A DNA stretch of 64,000 nt from VAXT01 sp963698015 (GCA_963698015.1 OY969109.1:2046001-2110000); one strand, 5' to 3'. Shown: positions 36,593 to 47,400, counted from the first letter of the stretch. A program made the numbers and translations. The notes: a model not told the origin generated them from the letters alone.

Positions 36593-38737
36593 GTGGCAGT
36601 TCAATCACCGGAGGCGTATCTCGCCGACCTCAACCCTGCGCAACGCGAGGCCGTCCTCACGACGGAAGGGCCGCTTCTGGTCGTGGCAGGCGCCGGATCC
36701 GGCAAGACCCGCGTCCTCACGCACCGCGTCGCGCACCTGATCAACGCGATCGGCGTCAAGCCGCAGGAGATCCTCGCGATCACGTTCACGAACAAGGCCG
36801 CGGGCGAGATGCGCGAGCGGCTCGAGGACATGCTCGGCGGCGTCGCGCGCTCGATCTGGATCCTCACCTTCCACTCCGCGTGCGGCCGCATCCTCCGCCG
36901 CGAGGCGCCGCGGCTCGGCTACCGGACGAACTTCACGATCTACGACCAGGCCGACCAGATCCGGCTCACCAAGGCGTGCCTCGAGGAGCTCGAGCGCGAC
37001 CCCAAGCGCTTCGTTCCGCGCGGCATCCACTCGCAGATCTCGACCGCGAAGAACAACCTCGTCGGCCCCGAGGAGTACCGCCAGCGCGTCTCGTCCTTCT
37101 ACGACCAGACCGTCGCGGACGTGTACGACCTCTACCAGCGCCGCCTGTTCGCCTCGAACGCCGTCGACTTCGACGACATGCTCTTCCTCACCGTCCAGCT
37201 GCTCGAGAACTTCCCCGAGGCGCGCGAGAAATGGCAGACGGCCTTCCGCTACATCCTCGTCGACGAGTACCAGGACACAAACCACGCGCAGTACCGGTTC
37301 CTCCAGCTCATGGCCGAAAAGCACAAGAACCTTTTCGCCGTAGGCGATCCGGACCAGTCCATCTACGCGTTTCGCGGAGCGGACATCCGCAACATCATGG
37401 AGTTCGAGGCCGACTTCCCCGGGACGCGCGTGATCCCGCTCGAGCAGAACTACCGCTCCACGAACACGATCCTCCGCGGCGCGAACACGGTGATCGCGAA
37501 CAACCGCGAGCGCAAGCCGAAGGAGCTCTGGTCGGAGCTCGGCGAGGGCGAGCCCGTGCACGTGATCGAGGTCGAGGACGAGCACGCAGAGGCGCGGTTC
37601 GTCGCGGCCGAGATCGCACGTCTCGTCGAGGAGGATTTCAGCGGCTCCGAGGTCGCGGTCTTCTACCGGACGAACGCGCAGTCCCGCGTGCTCGAGGACG
37701 TGCTCGTGCGTCAGGCGATCCAGTACCAGGTGATCGGCGGGCCGAAGTTCTACGAGCGCGCGGAGATCAAGGACGTGATCGCGTACCTTCAGGTGATCGA
37801 CAACCCGTACGACGCGGTCTCGCTGATGCGGATCGCGAACCGGCCGCGGCGCGGGATCGGCGACACGTCGATCGCACGGCTCCAGACGTACGCGGACGCG
37901 CACGGGATCTCGCTCTGGGAGGCGACGGAGTTCCCGGAGGAGGCGGGAGTGGGGGCGGCGCCGCTCAAGGCCGTGCAGGCGTTCCGCACGCTGCTCCAGT
38001 CGCTGATGGCCGGCGCGATGGAGCTGACGGTGCCGGAGCTCGTCGACCGCGTGCTCGAGCGGAGCGGCTACACCAACGCGCTCGAGGCGGAGCGCACGAT
38101 CGAGGCGCAGGGGCGGCTCGAGAACCTCCAGGAGCTCGTCGGGGTCGCCCAGGAGTACCAGGCCGCGGCCGACGAGCCCAGCCTCTCGAGCTTCCTCCAG
38201 GAGATCTCGCTCTTCGCCGACCAGGACGCGCTTCGCGGGGAGCAGAGCCTCGTCACGCTGATGACGCTGCACAACGCGAAGGGGCTCGAGTTCCGGGCTG
38301 TCTTCATGATCGGGATGGAGGAGGGGATCTTCCCGCACTCGCGCTCGCTCGAGGAGGCGATGCTCGAGGAGGAGCGGCGTCTCGCGTACGTGGGCATGAC
38401 GCGCGCGCGGGAGCGTCTGACCCTGACGCACGCGTCAGCGCGCTCGCTCTGGGGGGCCAGGAACTACAACCTTCCGTCGCGTTTCATCGACGAGCTGCCC
38501 GAGCAGGGCGTGGAACGTGAGCGGCTCCGGCCCGCTTCGTGGTCGAACTACGGCCGGCAGACGATCGCCCTGCGAACGGACGTCCCGGAGCTGTCCACGG
38601 GCGACAACGTGCGCCACGGAACGCTCGGTGAGGGCGTCGTCACCGGGATCGACGCGGGCGGCGTTGTCACGGTCAGCTTCGCCGACGGCGTCGAGCGCCG
38701 CCTGATCCTCGAGTACGCGCCGCTCGAACGCATCTAG
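36593..38737 (+). CDS. pcrA: ATP-dependent DNA helicase, UvrD/PcrA type
   Basis: 714 residues, GTG start. Superfamily 1A motifs run in order: LNPAQREAV (Q motif), GAGSGKTRVLTHR (Walker A), AITFTNKAAGEMRER (Ia), VDEYQDTNHAQY (II), VGDPDQSIYAFRGAD (III), LEQNYRST (IV), TLHNAKGLEF (V) and YVGMTRARERLTL (VI). The C-terminus (GDNVRHGTLGEGVVTGI) is the Tudor-like domain that contacts RNA polymerase in PcrA. It unwinds DNA 3' to 5' in repair and replication-conflict resolution. Confidence 0.96.
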   Translation: MAVQSPEAYLADLNPAQREAVLTTEGPLLVVAGAGSGKTRVLTHRVAHLINAIGVKPQEILAITFTNKAAGEMRERLEDMLGGVARSIWILTFHSACGRILRREAPRLGYRTNFTIYDQADQIRLTKACLEELERDPKRFVPRGIHSQISTAKNNLVGPEEYRQRVSSFYDQTVADVYDLYQRRLFASNAVDFDDMLFLTVQLLENFPEAREKWQTAFRYILVDEYQDTNHAQYRFLQLMAEKHKNLFAVGDPDQSIYAFRGADIRNIMEFEADFPGTRVIPLEQNYRSTNTILRGANTVIANNRERKPKELWSELGEGEPVHVIEVEDEHAEARFVAAEIARLVEEDFSGSEVAVFYRTNAQSRVLEDVLVRQAIQYQVIGGPKFYERAEIKDVIAYLQVIDNPYDAVSLMRIANRPRRGIGDTSIARLQTYADAHGISLWEATEFPEEAGVGAAPLKAVQAFRTLLQSLMAGAMELTVPELVDRVLERSGYTNALEAERTIEAQGRLENLQELVGVAQEYQAAADEPSLSSFLQEISLFADQDALRGEQSLVTLMTLHNAKGLEFRAVFMIGMEEGIFPHSRSLEEAMLEEERRLAYVGMTRARERLTLTHASARSLWGARNYNLPSRFIDELPEQGVERERLRPASWSNYGRQTIALRTDVPELSTGDNVRHGTLGEGVVTGIDAGGVVTVSFADGVERRLILEYAPLERI

Positions 38738-38930
38738 ATCGAGCGAACGCCCCTGCCGCGTTCACCGAGATCCGACCGATTCGAGTGCGCAAACTCCCTC
38801 GATCGGGGGAGAAGGTCGAGCGCCTCGTGGGGCGAATAGAAGTGCTACGGATGCGGTCTCTGCGGCACCAGGCGCCTACTCTCGGCAGCAGCCGTGTTCG
38901 GTGCGGTCCATCGCTGCCTGCGCTCGGCGG

Positions 38931-38961
38931 TTGGACACCAGCCCGAGCGCGGGGTTACACT
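38931..38961 (+). promoter_or_regulatory. Possible promoter of the collagen-like gene
   Basis: TTGGAC (38931-38936) and TACACT (38956-38961) are separated by 19 bp, about 63 bp before the GTG at 39025. The -10 is good but the spacer is long. The rest of the 287-bp gap between helicase and collagen-like gene shows no gene. Confidence 0.3.
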
Positions 38962-39024
38962 GCTTCGGGTTTCGCCGGGCCCTCCTGCGGTTGTCGAGTT
39001 CGCGGTACGGGAGAGGACTAGCAC

Positions 39025-41199
39025 GTGACACCGAAGGTAGTCAGGGCGCGACTCAGAGCATTTCGGCCGCTACGGGCCCTCGTCGCCGGAGCGATCGTGC
39101 TTACAGCGCTCGTCGTCGTGCTCCCGAGCTCTGGCGGCCGCGTTGGCGCGTCGCAGGGCGCCACGCACCACCGCGGGTCGGCACGGTTGGTCGTGTGCGT
39201 CGAGCTGCACGGAAATCTCGAGACGAAGCGTGACCTCAAGCTTCGCGTCCACGGCAAGTGCCCGCGCGGAGAGCGGCTCGTCCCGCTGCCGCGGGGTCGC
39301 CGCGGACCGGCAGGGCCAGCGGGCCCGGCCGGCCCGGCAGGGCCAGCAGGCGTAGCCGGCCCGGCAGGCCCTCAGGGCCCGCAAGGCCCGGCAGGCTCTA
39401 GTGGCGCCACCGGAGCTCAGGGCGCCACGGGTGCCCAGGGTGCGACGGGTGCACAGGGCGCCACGGGAGCTCAGGGTGCGACTGGTGATCAGGGTGCGAC
39501 GGGTGCAGAGGGCGCCACGGGAGCCCAGGGTGCGACTGGTGATCAGGGTGCGACGGGTGCACAGGGCGCCACGGGAGCACAGGGAGCGACGGGTGCTACG
39601 GGCGCGACCGGCGCGCAAGGCCCGACCGGGGCGCAAGGCCCGACCGGCGCCACCGGCGCGACGGGAGCACAGGGCGCCACCGGAGCACAGGGAGCGACGG
39701 GTGCTACGGGCGCGACCGGCGCGCAAGGCCCGACCGGGGCGCAAGGCCCGACCGGGGCGCAAGGCCCGACCGGCGCCACCGGCGCGACGGGAGCACAGGG
39801 CGCCACCGGAGCACAGGGAGCGACGGGTGCTACGGGCGCGACCGGCGCGCAAGGCCCGACCGGGGCGCAAGGCCCGACCGGAGACACCGGCGCGACGGGT
39901 GCCACGGGGCAGACCGGTGCGACCGGAGCCCAGGGCGCCACCGGAGATCAAGGCTCGACCGGCGAAACAGGAGCGACCGGCGCCACGGGTGACACCGGCG
40001 CGACCGGGGCCCAGGGCGCGACCGGAGATCAAGGCGCGACCGGCCCCACGGGAGCGCAAGGCCCGACCGGCGCCACAGGCGACACGGGTGCCACGGGGCA
40101 GACCGGTGCGACCGGAGCCCAGGGCGCTACGGGCGTGACCGGGGCGCAAGGCCCGACGGGCGCACAAGGGCCGACGGGAGCCACTGGTGCAACGGGCGCG
40201 GCCGGCGCCACGGGTGATACCGGCGCAACGGGCGCAACCGGCGCGCAGGGCGCCACCGGAGATCAAGGAGCGACCGGCCCTACGGGCGCGCAGGGCCCGA
40301 CCGGCGAAACAGGCGCGACCGGGGCTACGGGTGACACCGGCGCCACGGGTGACACAGGCGCGACCGGGGCTACGGGTGACACCGGCGCTACGGGTGACAC
40401 CGGCGCGACCGGGCCAACCGGAGCGCAGGGCCCGACCGGCGCAACGGGTGCCACCGGGTCGACAGGCGCAACCGGCGCGCAGGGAGCCACCGGCGCGGAA
40501 GGCCCGACCGGCGCGCAGGGCCCGACCGGGGCGACGGGAGCTACAGGCGCGCAGGGCCCGACGGGGGCCACCGGCGCCACCGGGCCCGCAGGCGCACAGG
40601 GGCCGACGGGCGCACAGGGGCCGACGGGCGCACAGGGGGCCACTGGAAACCAGGGCGCCACCGGAAACCAGGGCGCCACGGGTACTCAGGGCGCGACCGG
40701 GCCGACGGGCGCGCAAGGCCCCACCGGCGCCGCGGGCGCAACCGGCGCCACAGGCGCGCAAGGGCCCACGGGCGCAACTGGTGCAACCGGCGCGACCGGC
40801 GCGACCGGCGTAACGGGCCTGCAGTCGACCACCATCGCGACATCGCAGGCGACGGCGTCGACGACCTACACCAACCTAGGTACCGTCGGACCCGCAGCCA
40901 CGGCAACTGTCGGAGCGTCCGGGAGGGTTCTCGTGACCTTGACCGCCGGTATGACCGCCGGTGACACGGGGACGTCGTGCTTCATGTCATTCGCAACGAG
41001 CGGCACCGGCGCCACCGTCACGCCTGCTGCGGATACGCGAGCGATGACTCTGGCGAACGACAACCTCCAGCAGGCCAGTGCGTCCTTCGTCGTTACCGGT
41101 CTGAATCCCGTGAGCACGACGTTCACTGCGCTATACAGGACGAACTCGGCCTCGTGCACCTTCGTCAATCGATCGATCACTGTCCTTCCGCTGGGCTAG
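39025..41199 (+). CDS. Collagen-like triple-helix repeat surface protein
   Basis: 724 residues. N-terminal signal or anchor helix (ALVAGAIVLTALVVVLPSSG), a 45-residue basic region with two Cys, about 168 Gly-X-Y triplets (residues about 93-598), and a C-terminal 125-residue beta-rich domain (STTIATSQATASTTYTNLGTV onward) resembling the globular heads of bacterial collagens. Triplets are mainly GAT, GAQ and GPT, the Thr/Gln-rich composition of bacterial collagens that lack hydroxyproline. The DNA holds larger duplications of 108 and 126 bp within 39577-39940. Likely an extended surface filament or adhesin. Confidence 0.93.
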   Translation: MTPKVVRARLRAFRPLRALVAGAIVLTALVVVLPSSGGRVGASQGATHHRGSARLVVCVELHGNLETKRDLKLRVHGKCPRGERLVPLPRGRRGPAGPAGPAGPAGPAGVAGPAGPQGPQGPAGSSGATGAQGATGAQGATGAQGATGAQGATGDQGATGAEGATGAQGATGDQGATGAQGATGAQGATGATGATGAQGPTGAQGPTGATGATGAQGATGAQGATGATGATGAQGPTGAQGPTGAQGPTGATGATGAQGATGAQGATGATGATGAQGPTGAQGPTGDTGATGATGQTGATGAQGATGDQGSTGETGATGATGDTGATGAQGATGDQGATGPTGAQGPTGATGDTGATGQTGATGAQGATGVTGAQGPTGAQGPTGATGATGAAGATGDTGATGATGAQGATGDQGATGPTGAQGPTGETGATGATGDTGATGDTGATGATGDTGATGDTGATGPTGAQGPTGATGATGSTGATGAQGATGAEGPTGAQGPTGATGATGAQGPTGATGATGPAGAQGPTGAQGPTGAQGATGNQGATGNQGATGTQGATGPTGAQGPTGAAGATGATGAQGPTGATGATGATGATGVTGLQSTTIATSQATASTTYTNLGTVGPAATATVGASGRVLVTLTAGMTAGDTGTSCFMSFATSGTGATVTPAADTRAMTLANDNLQQASASFVVTGLNPVSTTFTALYRTNSASCTFVNRSITVLPLG
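39577..39940 (+). repeat. Long tandem duplications inside the collagen-like gene
   Basis: A unit beginning GCACAGGGAGCGACGGGTGC recurs at about 39577, 39685 and 39811, giving periods of 108 and 126 bp; the longer period has two extra triplets (18 bp). Near-identity at DNA level points to recent slippage or unequal crossing-over. Confidence 0.7.
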
Positions 41200-41214
41200 C
41201 CGAGCATCGTCCCG

Positions 41215-43446
41215 CTAGCGAACTGCTTCCACCCAGTCCAAACGCCGGCCGCAGAGCGTCCGGGCCTTTGACGACGCCACCTTCAGCACCGGCTCTCGTG
41301 CATCGGAGCGGCTGAGCGCCAGTGGGCCGAACGAGCGCGGCGGTCCGCCGCTGCCCGGGTGCCAGCCGCCCGTGTCGTACGCGAGAGTGACGGAGTGGGC
41401 ACCCGCTCCGAGCTCGGCGCTCCCGAGATCGGTATAGAGCCCGGGCCAGTTCAGCTCCGCCCGCTTCGCGCCGACCCGGCGACCGTCGATCGAGACGGTC
41501 GAGTTTCCGAACCAGTCGCCGGCGAGCCACGCCGTGTAGCGCCCCGGCTCGGGAACTGGGACCGGCGTAACGACAGTGCCGGTCAGGGACGGCGTGGCGA
41601 CGAGGATCGCCTCGGGCCGCGTCGCGGTGACGAGGTAGCCGGAGGCGGCCCTCGCCTCGCGCGCGAGCCGCAGCACGTCCGAGCAGCGCGGCACGGCCGC
41701 AGCCTGGCTCCCGCTGCCCAGCGACAGGTGCTCGAGAATCGTCGGCCCGCCGGCCACGGGACGCTGCCAGACCTCGTAGTAGCGCCCCCTCCAGACGAGG
41801 TGGTAGACGGAGGGCGGACGGCTCGCGGACGGTCCCCGTCGCAGCACGAGCATCCTGTAGACGAGGACGCCGTCGAGCCGGAAGCGGTCGATGTCGGCCG
41901 ACTGGCCCTTGTCCAGGACGCGCCCGTTGCGAAGGTAGTCGATCCGCCGCCGTAGCTCGGATGCGCTCTCGGGATCCTCGCGGCGGAGGAAGTGCCGCGC
42001 GCCGTACGGCTCGTAGGCCGTCATCAGCGCCGGGCCCTGGCCGGCAAAGGTGCGACCGATCGTCTCGAGCTCGTGCAGCTGGCCGCGCGGGGCGAGCGAG
42101 ACCTCGTGATAGGCGAGCGTGTTCGACCAGAGCACGCCCCCTGCGATCGCAACGGCGGCGACCGCCGCCTCGACGCGCCGGCCGAGCCCGAGGAGCGCCG
42201 CGCACCCGGCGAGCCCCGCGGCGAGGAACGCGGGTGACGCCATCGTGATCGCCTTCCCGCTCACCCACGGGGAGCTGACCGCGACGACCGCGCCCGACCC
42301 GATGGCCACGATGCCGACGTAGGTCGGAAGCTCCCAGGAACGATTCCGCCAGGCCCACCAGAGCCCGAGCAGCCCGGTGGCGACCAAGAGCGCGAGCAGC
42401 ACGTACGTTGGCGCCATGTCGTGCGGTCGGACGCGGAAGTCACCGACGGGCCAGATCCCGAACGCTTGCAGCTTGCTCAACGGCCCGAACAGGTTTCCCA
42501 GGCCAGTGTCGCTCGCAACAGAAGACGAGTCTGGAAGCCAGTCGAAGGAGACCGCGATCGCCGGCAGCGCGAGCACCGCGACACTCGCCGCGAAGACGCC
42601 GAGCTTCAGCGTCAGCGACTGCACCGGCCGCCGCCGGACGATCACGGCCGCGATCGCCGCCGCCGGGAAGAGCCACACGACTGCGGACAGGCTCAGAACG
42701 CACACGATGGCCGCACAAACGACGGCGATCGGCAGAACGGTGCGGGAGGACGTGCGCGGCCCGACCGTCCAGGGCACGAGCACCGCCAGCAGGGCGAAGA
42801 GCCACGCTCCGGGGAGCTCCTTGATCCCACCCCAGAGCGAATAGCCGAACAGGATCGCCGGCTGAGCGGCGACGAACGCGGCGAACGCCCGTAGCGGCCG
42901 GGACGGGACGAGCGGGGCGAAGAGCGCGTACAGCGTGAGCGCGAGCATCGCCGCGAGAAACGCGAGGTAGGGCTGGACGAGCCAGGCAATGTCATAGCGA
43001 ACGAGCTGGTGCCCGATCCCGAGTGGCATCAAAGCGCCGGTCGGGTAGCCGATCGGGAGCGTCATCGTCAGCGTCGCCTCGTAGGTGGACGGCGCGAGCC
43101 CGGCGAGATCGCGTCCGTGCTCCATGACCCGATCGGTCATGGCGAGGAACGTCGCCGTGTCGTCGAGCCTGATGTAGCCGGCGAACGTCGCCTCGCCCGA
43201 GAGGACGACCGGTGCGGCGAAGACCGCGAAGACGGCGACGGCGGCCCCGAGGGCCCAGAGGTCGGGCCGGCGAGGCGTGATCATCCCCAGCAGCAGGCCT
43301 GCGACGGCGAGCGCTACCACGAGCGGCCCTGCCAGGGCCGCGGTCGAGCCGCTCAGGGTCGCGAACTCGCCCGCAAGGATCAGCAGCGCGAAGCCGACGG
43401 GCAGCACGAGTGGGGGCGGCAGGCGCTCGCCGGCGACCACCACCAC
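41215..43446 (-). CDS. Large polytopic membrane protein with C-terminal beta-sandwich, glycosyltransferase-C-like
   Basis: 743 residues from GTG 43446, but the same frame continues upstream to 43518 and encodes another clear membrane helix (LALLVAWIVFPLVLSGLSLG). No canonical start is there, only CTG 43518 right after the TAG of the upstream gene. About 12 membrane helices fill residues 1-430, with the loop RLDDTATFLAMTDRVMEHG resembling the first loop of GT-C glycosyltransferases. After residue 500 there is an extracellular part ending in a carbohydrate-binding-like beta-sandwich (GRYTAWLAGDWFGNSTVSI). Probable role: sugar transfer to surface polymers; not certain. Confidence 0.7.
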   Translation of the reverse strand: MVVVAGERLPPPLVLPVGFALLILAGEFATLSGSTAALAGPLVVALAVAGLLLGMITPRRPDLWALGAAVAVFAVFAAPVVLSGEATFAGYIRLDDTATFLAMTDRVMEHGRDLAGLAPSTYEATLTMTLPIGYPTGALMPLGIGHQLVRYDIAWLVQPYLAFLAAMLALTLYALFAPLVPSRPLRAFAAFVAAQPAILFGYSLWGGIKELPGAWLFALLAVLVPWTVGPRTSSRTVLPIAVVCAAIVCVLSLSAVVWLFPAAAIAAVIVRRRPVQSLTLKLGVFAASVAVLALPAIAVSFDWLPDSSSVASDTGLGNLFGPLSKLQAFGIWPVGDFRVRPHDMAPTYVLLALLVATGLLGLWWAWRNRSWELPTYVGIVAIGSGAVVAVSSPWVSGKAITMASPAFLAAGLAGCAALLGLGRRVEAAVAAVAIAGGVLWSNTLAYHEVSLAPRGQLHELETIGRTFAGQGPALMTAYEPYGARHFLRREDPESASELRRRIDYLRNGRVLDKGQSADIDRFRLDGVLVYRMLVLRRGPSASRPPSVYHLVWRGRYYEVWQRPVAGGPTILEHLSLGSGSQAAAVPRCSDVLRLAREARAASGYLVTATRPEAILVATPSLTGTVVTPVPVPEPGRYTAWLAGDWFGNSTVSIDGRRVGAKRAELNWPGLYTDLGSAELGAGAHSVTLAYDTGGWHPGSGGPPRSFGPLALSRSDAREPVLKVASSKARTLCGRRLDWVEAVR

Positions 43447-43521
43447 AAGCCGTCCGCAGCCGAGGGAGAGCCCCGACAGGACGAGAGGGAAGACGATCCA
43501 GGCGACGAGGAGCGCCAGGGC

Positions 43522-44112
43522 CTAGCCCACGGGAACGACCCGGCCCGAAGTCGCGAGGCGTAGCGCCCGCGTGGCCGAAGGGTCGAAGACCTCGATCTGC
43601 ACGTCGGAGCGTGGATACGCGACGTAGACGTTCGTCGGCTTCGAGCTCCCGTAGACCGCGATGCCGCCGCCGGGAACGGGCGCGCTCTTCTCACCGGGTT
43701 GCTTCGCGAGATTCTTCAGCACCGTGAGCGCCCGCGGCGTCGGGTACGTGCCGACAATCGTGTAGCCGGCGCGCAGGTTCCCGACCGCGGCGCCCGCCGG
43801 CAGGTAGCGGATGAAGATTTTATCCCCGGCCGTTTCCGTCAGCTCGTACGTCTGGCCCCGGCGCGGGCCGACCCAGTAGATGGGGTGCTCGGCTTTCGCG
43901 GACAGTGCGCGCAGCCTCGCCCGGCTGGCCGCGACGGGGCCGATCGAGGGAGTGGTCGCCGTCGTCGTCGTCGTCGTGGACGCGGTGGACGAATCGTCGT
44001 TGCCGCGGACGAGCAGCCAGACGACGAAGCCCAGCGCGAGGGCGATCGCAACCACCGCGCCGATCCGCACGCTCGAGAGACGAGCCCAGCCGGTGTCGCG
44101 CGGTTCGCTCAC
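43522..44112 (-). CDS. Single-pass membrane protein with extracellular domain, unknown function
   Basis: 196 residues, GTG start. N-in topology: a short cytoplasmic part, a helix (IGAVVAIALALGFVVWLLV), a Ser/Thr-rich spacer (STASTTTTTTATT), then a beta-rich domain with HPIYWVGPRRGQTYELTET and KIFIRYLPAG. I do not recognise the family, though similar envelope proteins sit beside glycosyltransferase-like membrane proteins in related genomes. Its TAG stop lies in the same frame as, and immediately upstream of, the next membrane protein. Confidence 0.7.
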   Translation of the reverse strand: MSEPRDTGWARLSSVRIGAVVAIALALGFVVWLLVRGNDDSSTASTTTTTTATTPSIGPVAASRARLRALSAKAEHPIYWVGPRRGQTYELTETAGDKIFIRYLPAGAAVGNLRAGYTIVGTYPTPRALTVLKNLAKQPGEKSAPVPGGGIAVYGSSKPTNVYVAYPRSDVQIEVFDPSATRALRLATSGRVVPVG

Positions 44113-44217
44113 TCCCGGTCAAGAATAGGCCTCCCTTCGGTCGGCGCAACCGGCAGCCGCTCATCGCCGATCGGCCGGCCTCCTCCCACTCGCCACGAAG
44201 CTACAATCCGCCTACCA

Positions 44218-44290
44218 GGGCGGTTAGCTCAGTTGGGAGAGCACCAGCTCGACAAGCTGGGGGTCACTGGTTCGAGCCCAGTACCGCCCA
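44218..44290 (+). tRNA. tRNA-Val (anticodon GAC)
   Basis: 73 bases. Acceptor GGGCGGT (44218-44224) pairs with ACCGCCC (44283-44289), discriminator A 44290. D arm GCTC/GAGC, anticodon stem CCAGC/GCTGG with loop TCGACAA and anticodon GAC at 44251-44253, T arm ACTGG/CCAGT with loop TTCGAGC. CCA is not encoded. A 43-bp near-copy of the 3' part lies at 49449. Confidence 0.97.
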
Positions 44291-44296
44291 CTCCCG

Positions 44297-44321
44297 AAGC
44301 CCCGCCTAGACAGCGGGGTTT
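44297..44321 (+). terminator. Terminator of tRNA-Val
   Basis: AAGCCCCGC (44297-44305) and GCGGGGTTT (44313-44321) form a 9-bp stem with one G-U pair and a 7-nt loop directly after the tRNA. The descending arm ends in TTT. Confidence 0.7.
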
Positions 44322-44418
44322 CGTGCTTCTACGTTCTCCGTCTCGACAACACCAGTGAGGCTCAGATCGTCGCTAGTGCTCGTCGATGGCTTCGTGGCCG
44401 AGTTGCTCACGCCCGGCC

Positions 44419-47400
44419 TTAGCGCCTTTGTAGGCAAAGCGCCGCAAGATCCAAGCCTGCGTCTACGCCGTTCCAGATCCGACAGCCGAGGCGATTTCCC
44501 AGCAGGGCTCCGATGGTGGGCGTCCCGTACGCGACGACCGGTACCTCGCGTGTGGCCAGACGCGAGGCGAGGCGAACGGCGGCGCGGTCGCGCGCCGGCC
44601 CGCGCAGGCGGGCGAGCCGGGCGATCTGCCCGTGGACGGACTGTGGCAACCAGGCGGCTGGGACGTCGTGGCCGAGCATCTGCGTCAGGAACGACGCAGG
44701 GTCGGGATAGTCGAGCTGCGTCGCGAGCGCTGCGAGTTGGATTCCGGCCCTCCGGTCGCGTGACGACGCGGAGACGTCGGCGACAACGACCGGCCGCACT
44801 TCGATGCCGAGTGGCGCAAGCGCGGCGCGGACGAGGCCCGCGAATGCACGACTTCGCTCGTCGCCGGCCTGGACGGCCATTCGAGCCGTAACGTTCCTAC
44901 GGCCGACAAGCCTTCGCGCACGGTCGAGATCCGACGGTCGCAACCGAGCTGCTCCGCCGCCCCTCAGGCCGGGCGGGATGATTCGCGCAGTCGGCTCCAT
45001 GTCGGTCGGAGCACGCTGCAGTGCACCAGGACCCATCTGCGCGACGTTCGGTAGAGCCTGGTTCCAGTACGCCGACAGCGTTCTACGGTCGAGCGCCAGC
45101 GTTACCGCTTGCCGGAGCCTCCGATCGGAGAACGGCGGCCGGCGTGCGTCGAAGGCGAGGTAGAAGGTCAGGGGGCGCGGAAACGCCCTGTACGAGATGC
45201 CCTGGCCGCCGGCGCCGCCGAAGCGGCGCGCGACGACGGCGCCCGGCGCAAGCAGCGGGTCGAAGTGCTCGACCGCGTCCCAGCTGCCGCGCTGGATGTG
45301 GGCCACCGCCTTCGCCGTGTCGATTCCCTCGCGGAAGCCGATCGCGTCAAGCCGTTGCGGGCGCGAGCCCCCATAGTTCGGGTTGCGCCTGAGAATCGCG
45401 TATTCGCCGTTGAAGATGAATCCACTGAACGCATACGGACCCGCGCCCGGCGGCGGAAAAAACTCCACACCTCCGGGCAGGATGGGCGTGTCTCGCGGTA
45501 CCGGGCAGAAGTACGGAAGCGCGAGCCGCTCGAGGAAGTCCGGAGAGGGCCGGATGATCGTGAACGAGATACGGCCTTCCCGGACGCGAATGCCCGAGAT
45601 GTGCGCTTTCCGCCCGGCGTGAAACGCCTGCGCTCCGGCGAGATCGCCGAGGACGCGGATCCCGGGCGTATCCGAGCCCAGCTTCGGCGAGAGGGCTCGC
45701 TCGATCGAGTACCGGAACGTTTCGGCGTCGAGGCGAGCGTTCGAGGGCGGCGAGAAGCGGAACGTCTTCCGGAGGATGAAGGTGTACGTGCGCCGGTCGG
45801 ACGAGATTGCCGGCATCGCAGTCGCGACCTCGGGCACGAGCTGCTGACCGTGCGGCGGCGGCGCGTCGGGATAGCCGAGCAGCGGCGCGCAGGTCGCCCG
45901 TTCGGCCTGGAAGATGAACGGGTTACTCCGCGCCACCGCAGGATCCGGACGGTTGTCGTTCGCCAGCTGGTAGATCGGGACGATCAGCCGTGCGACCTTG
46001 CCCGCGAGCGCGTCGATCCGGTCTTCGTAGGTTCGCCCTGGGTTCATCTCGACGAGAAGCTTCCCGTGCAGGGCCGCGACCGACTGGAGCGGGTGGCCAA
46101 ACCGGAGGACGCGTCTTTCGCCCGTGGCGGCGTCGATGCCGGTCACGGTGCCGACGTCCTGATTAGCCACCCAGAGGCTGCCGTCCGAGTAGGACTCCTG
46201 GTGAGCGCCGTCGCCCGTCTCGTACGTGTCCACGAGCGCGCCGGAGTGGTCGTCGACTTTGTACACGGTGCCCTTCGTCTCATTGGAAGCCCAGAGGTAG
46301 CCGCCGCCCACCGCGAGGTTGGCGAGCTCCGGTTCCGGCACGGCCGCAGTCGCGGTGATCGTGTTCGTCTTCGGGTCGATCCGGTCGACGCCGTGACCGC
46401 TTTGGACCCAGACGGCTCCGTCGCCGAAGACGACGCCGCCGGCGTCGGGGAGGCCGCGGAAGCGATGTTGCACCGTGCCTGTCGCGGGGCTGATGCGCAA
46501 CAGCTCGCCCGCTTCGGGACGAGTGACCCAGAACGAGCTGTCGCCCCGCGCGAGTCCCGCGAGTCCGTCCTCTCGCCGGTCCTCTGACAGCCGGAAGCGG
46601 CCGACCTCTCTGGTTTGGGGGACATCCATGTGGACCAGTCTCGAGCCGGCGAGCCAGAGGCTTCGGCCGTCGACAATCCCCGAGCCGCCGGTATCGCCGA
46701 CCGGAGAGCCGATCCGACGAATGATGTGGCCGTTGTCGGGATCGATCTCCACCATCTCGTACGGTCGTAGGTTCCAGACCCAGAAGCGACCGTCCCCGGT
46801 GATGACCTCCGCGGGGACCTTGATGTAGCTCGGCCCGATGTGCGCGACGAGGCGGCCGTTCGAGGCGTCGATGATCGCGACGCCCGGCGCAATGGAAGCA
46901 AGGGACGTTTCGCTCCCGCGCGTGAGAACAACGGCGCCAGTGGCAACAGCGGCGACGACGATGACCGCGGCTCCGGCGACGACAAGCCTCCAGCTCCGCA
47001 GCCGGGCGTCGCCGCGGACACCGACACCCGGCGGGTCCAGGGCTGCGTCCTGACGGAGAATCCGCGCTTCGAGCTCCTGCAGCGACCGGCCCGGCTCGAG
47101 CCCGAGCTCACTACGTAGCCGTCCTGCGCCCCGCCGGTACGCGTCGAGCGCATCGGCTTGGCGGCCGGAACGGTAGAGCGCCACCACGAGCTGCTCGAGC
47201 AGGTGCTCGCGGAACGGATGTTCGGCGACGAGCGCCTCCAGCTCGGCGATGAGCTCACGGTGTCGTCCGAGCTCGAGGTCGGCATCGATCCGGGCCTCGA
47301 GGGCTGCGAGTTGGCGTTCCTCGAGCCGCGCGATCTCCACTTGCGCCCATGGCTCAAGGCTCAGATCGGCGAGCGGCCGGCCGCGAAAGAGCGCGAGCGC

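Noticed and set aside
39398..40813. CRISPR-like periodic repeats
   Set aside because: The 9-bp periodicity is the Gly-X-Y coding pattern of the collagen-like gene; there are no uniform spacers or cas genes.
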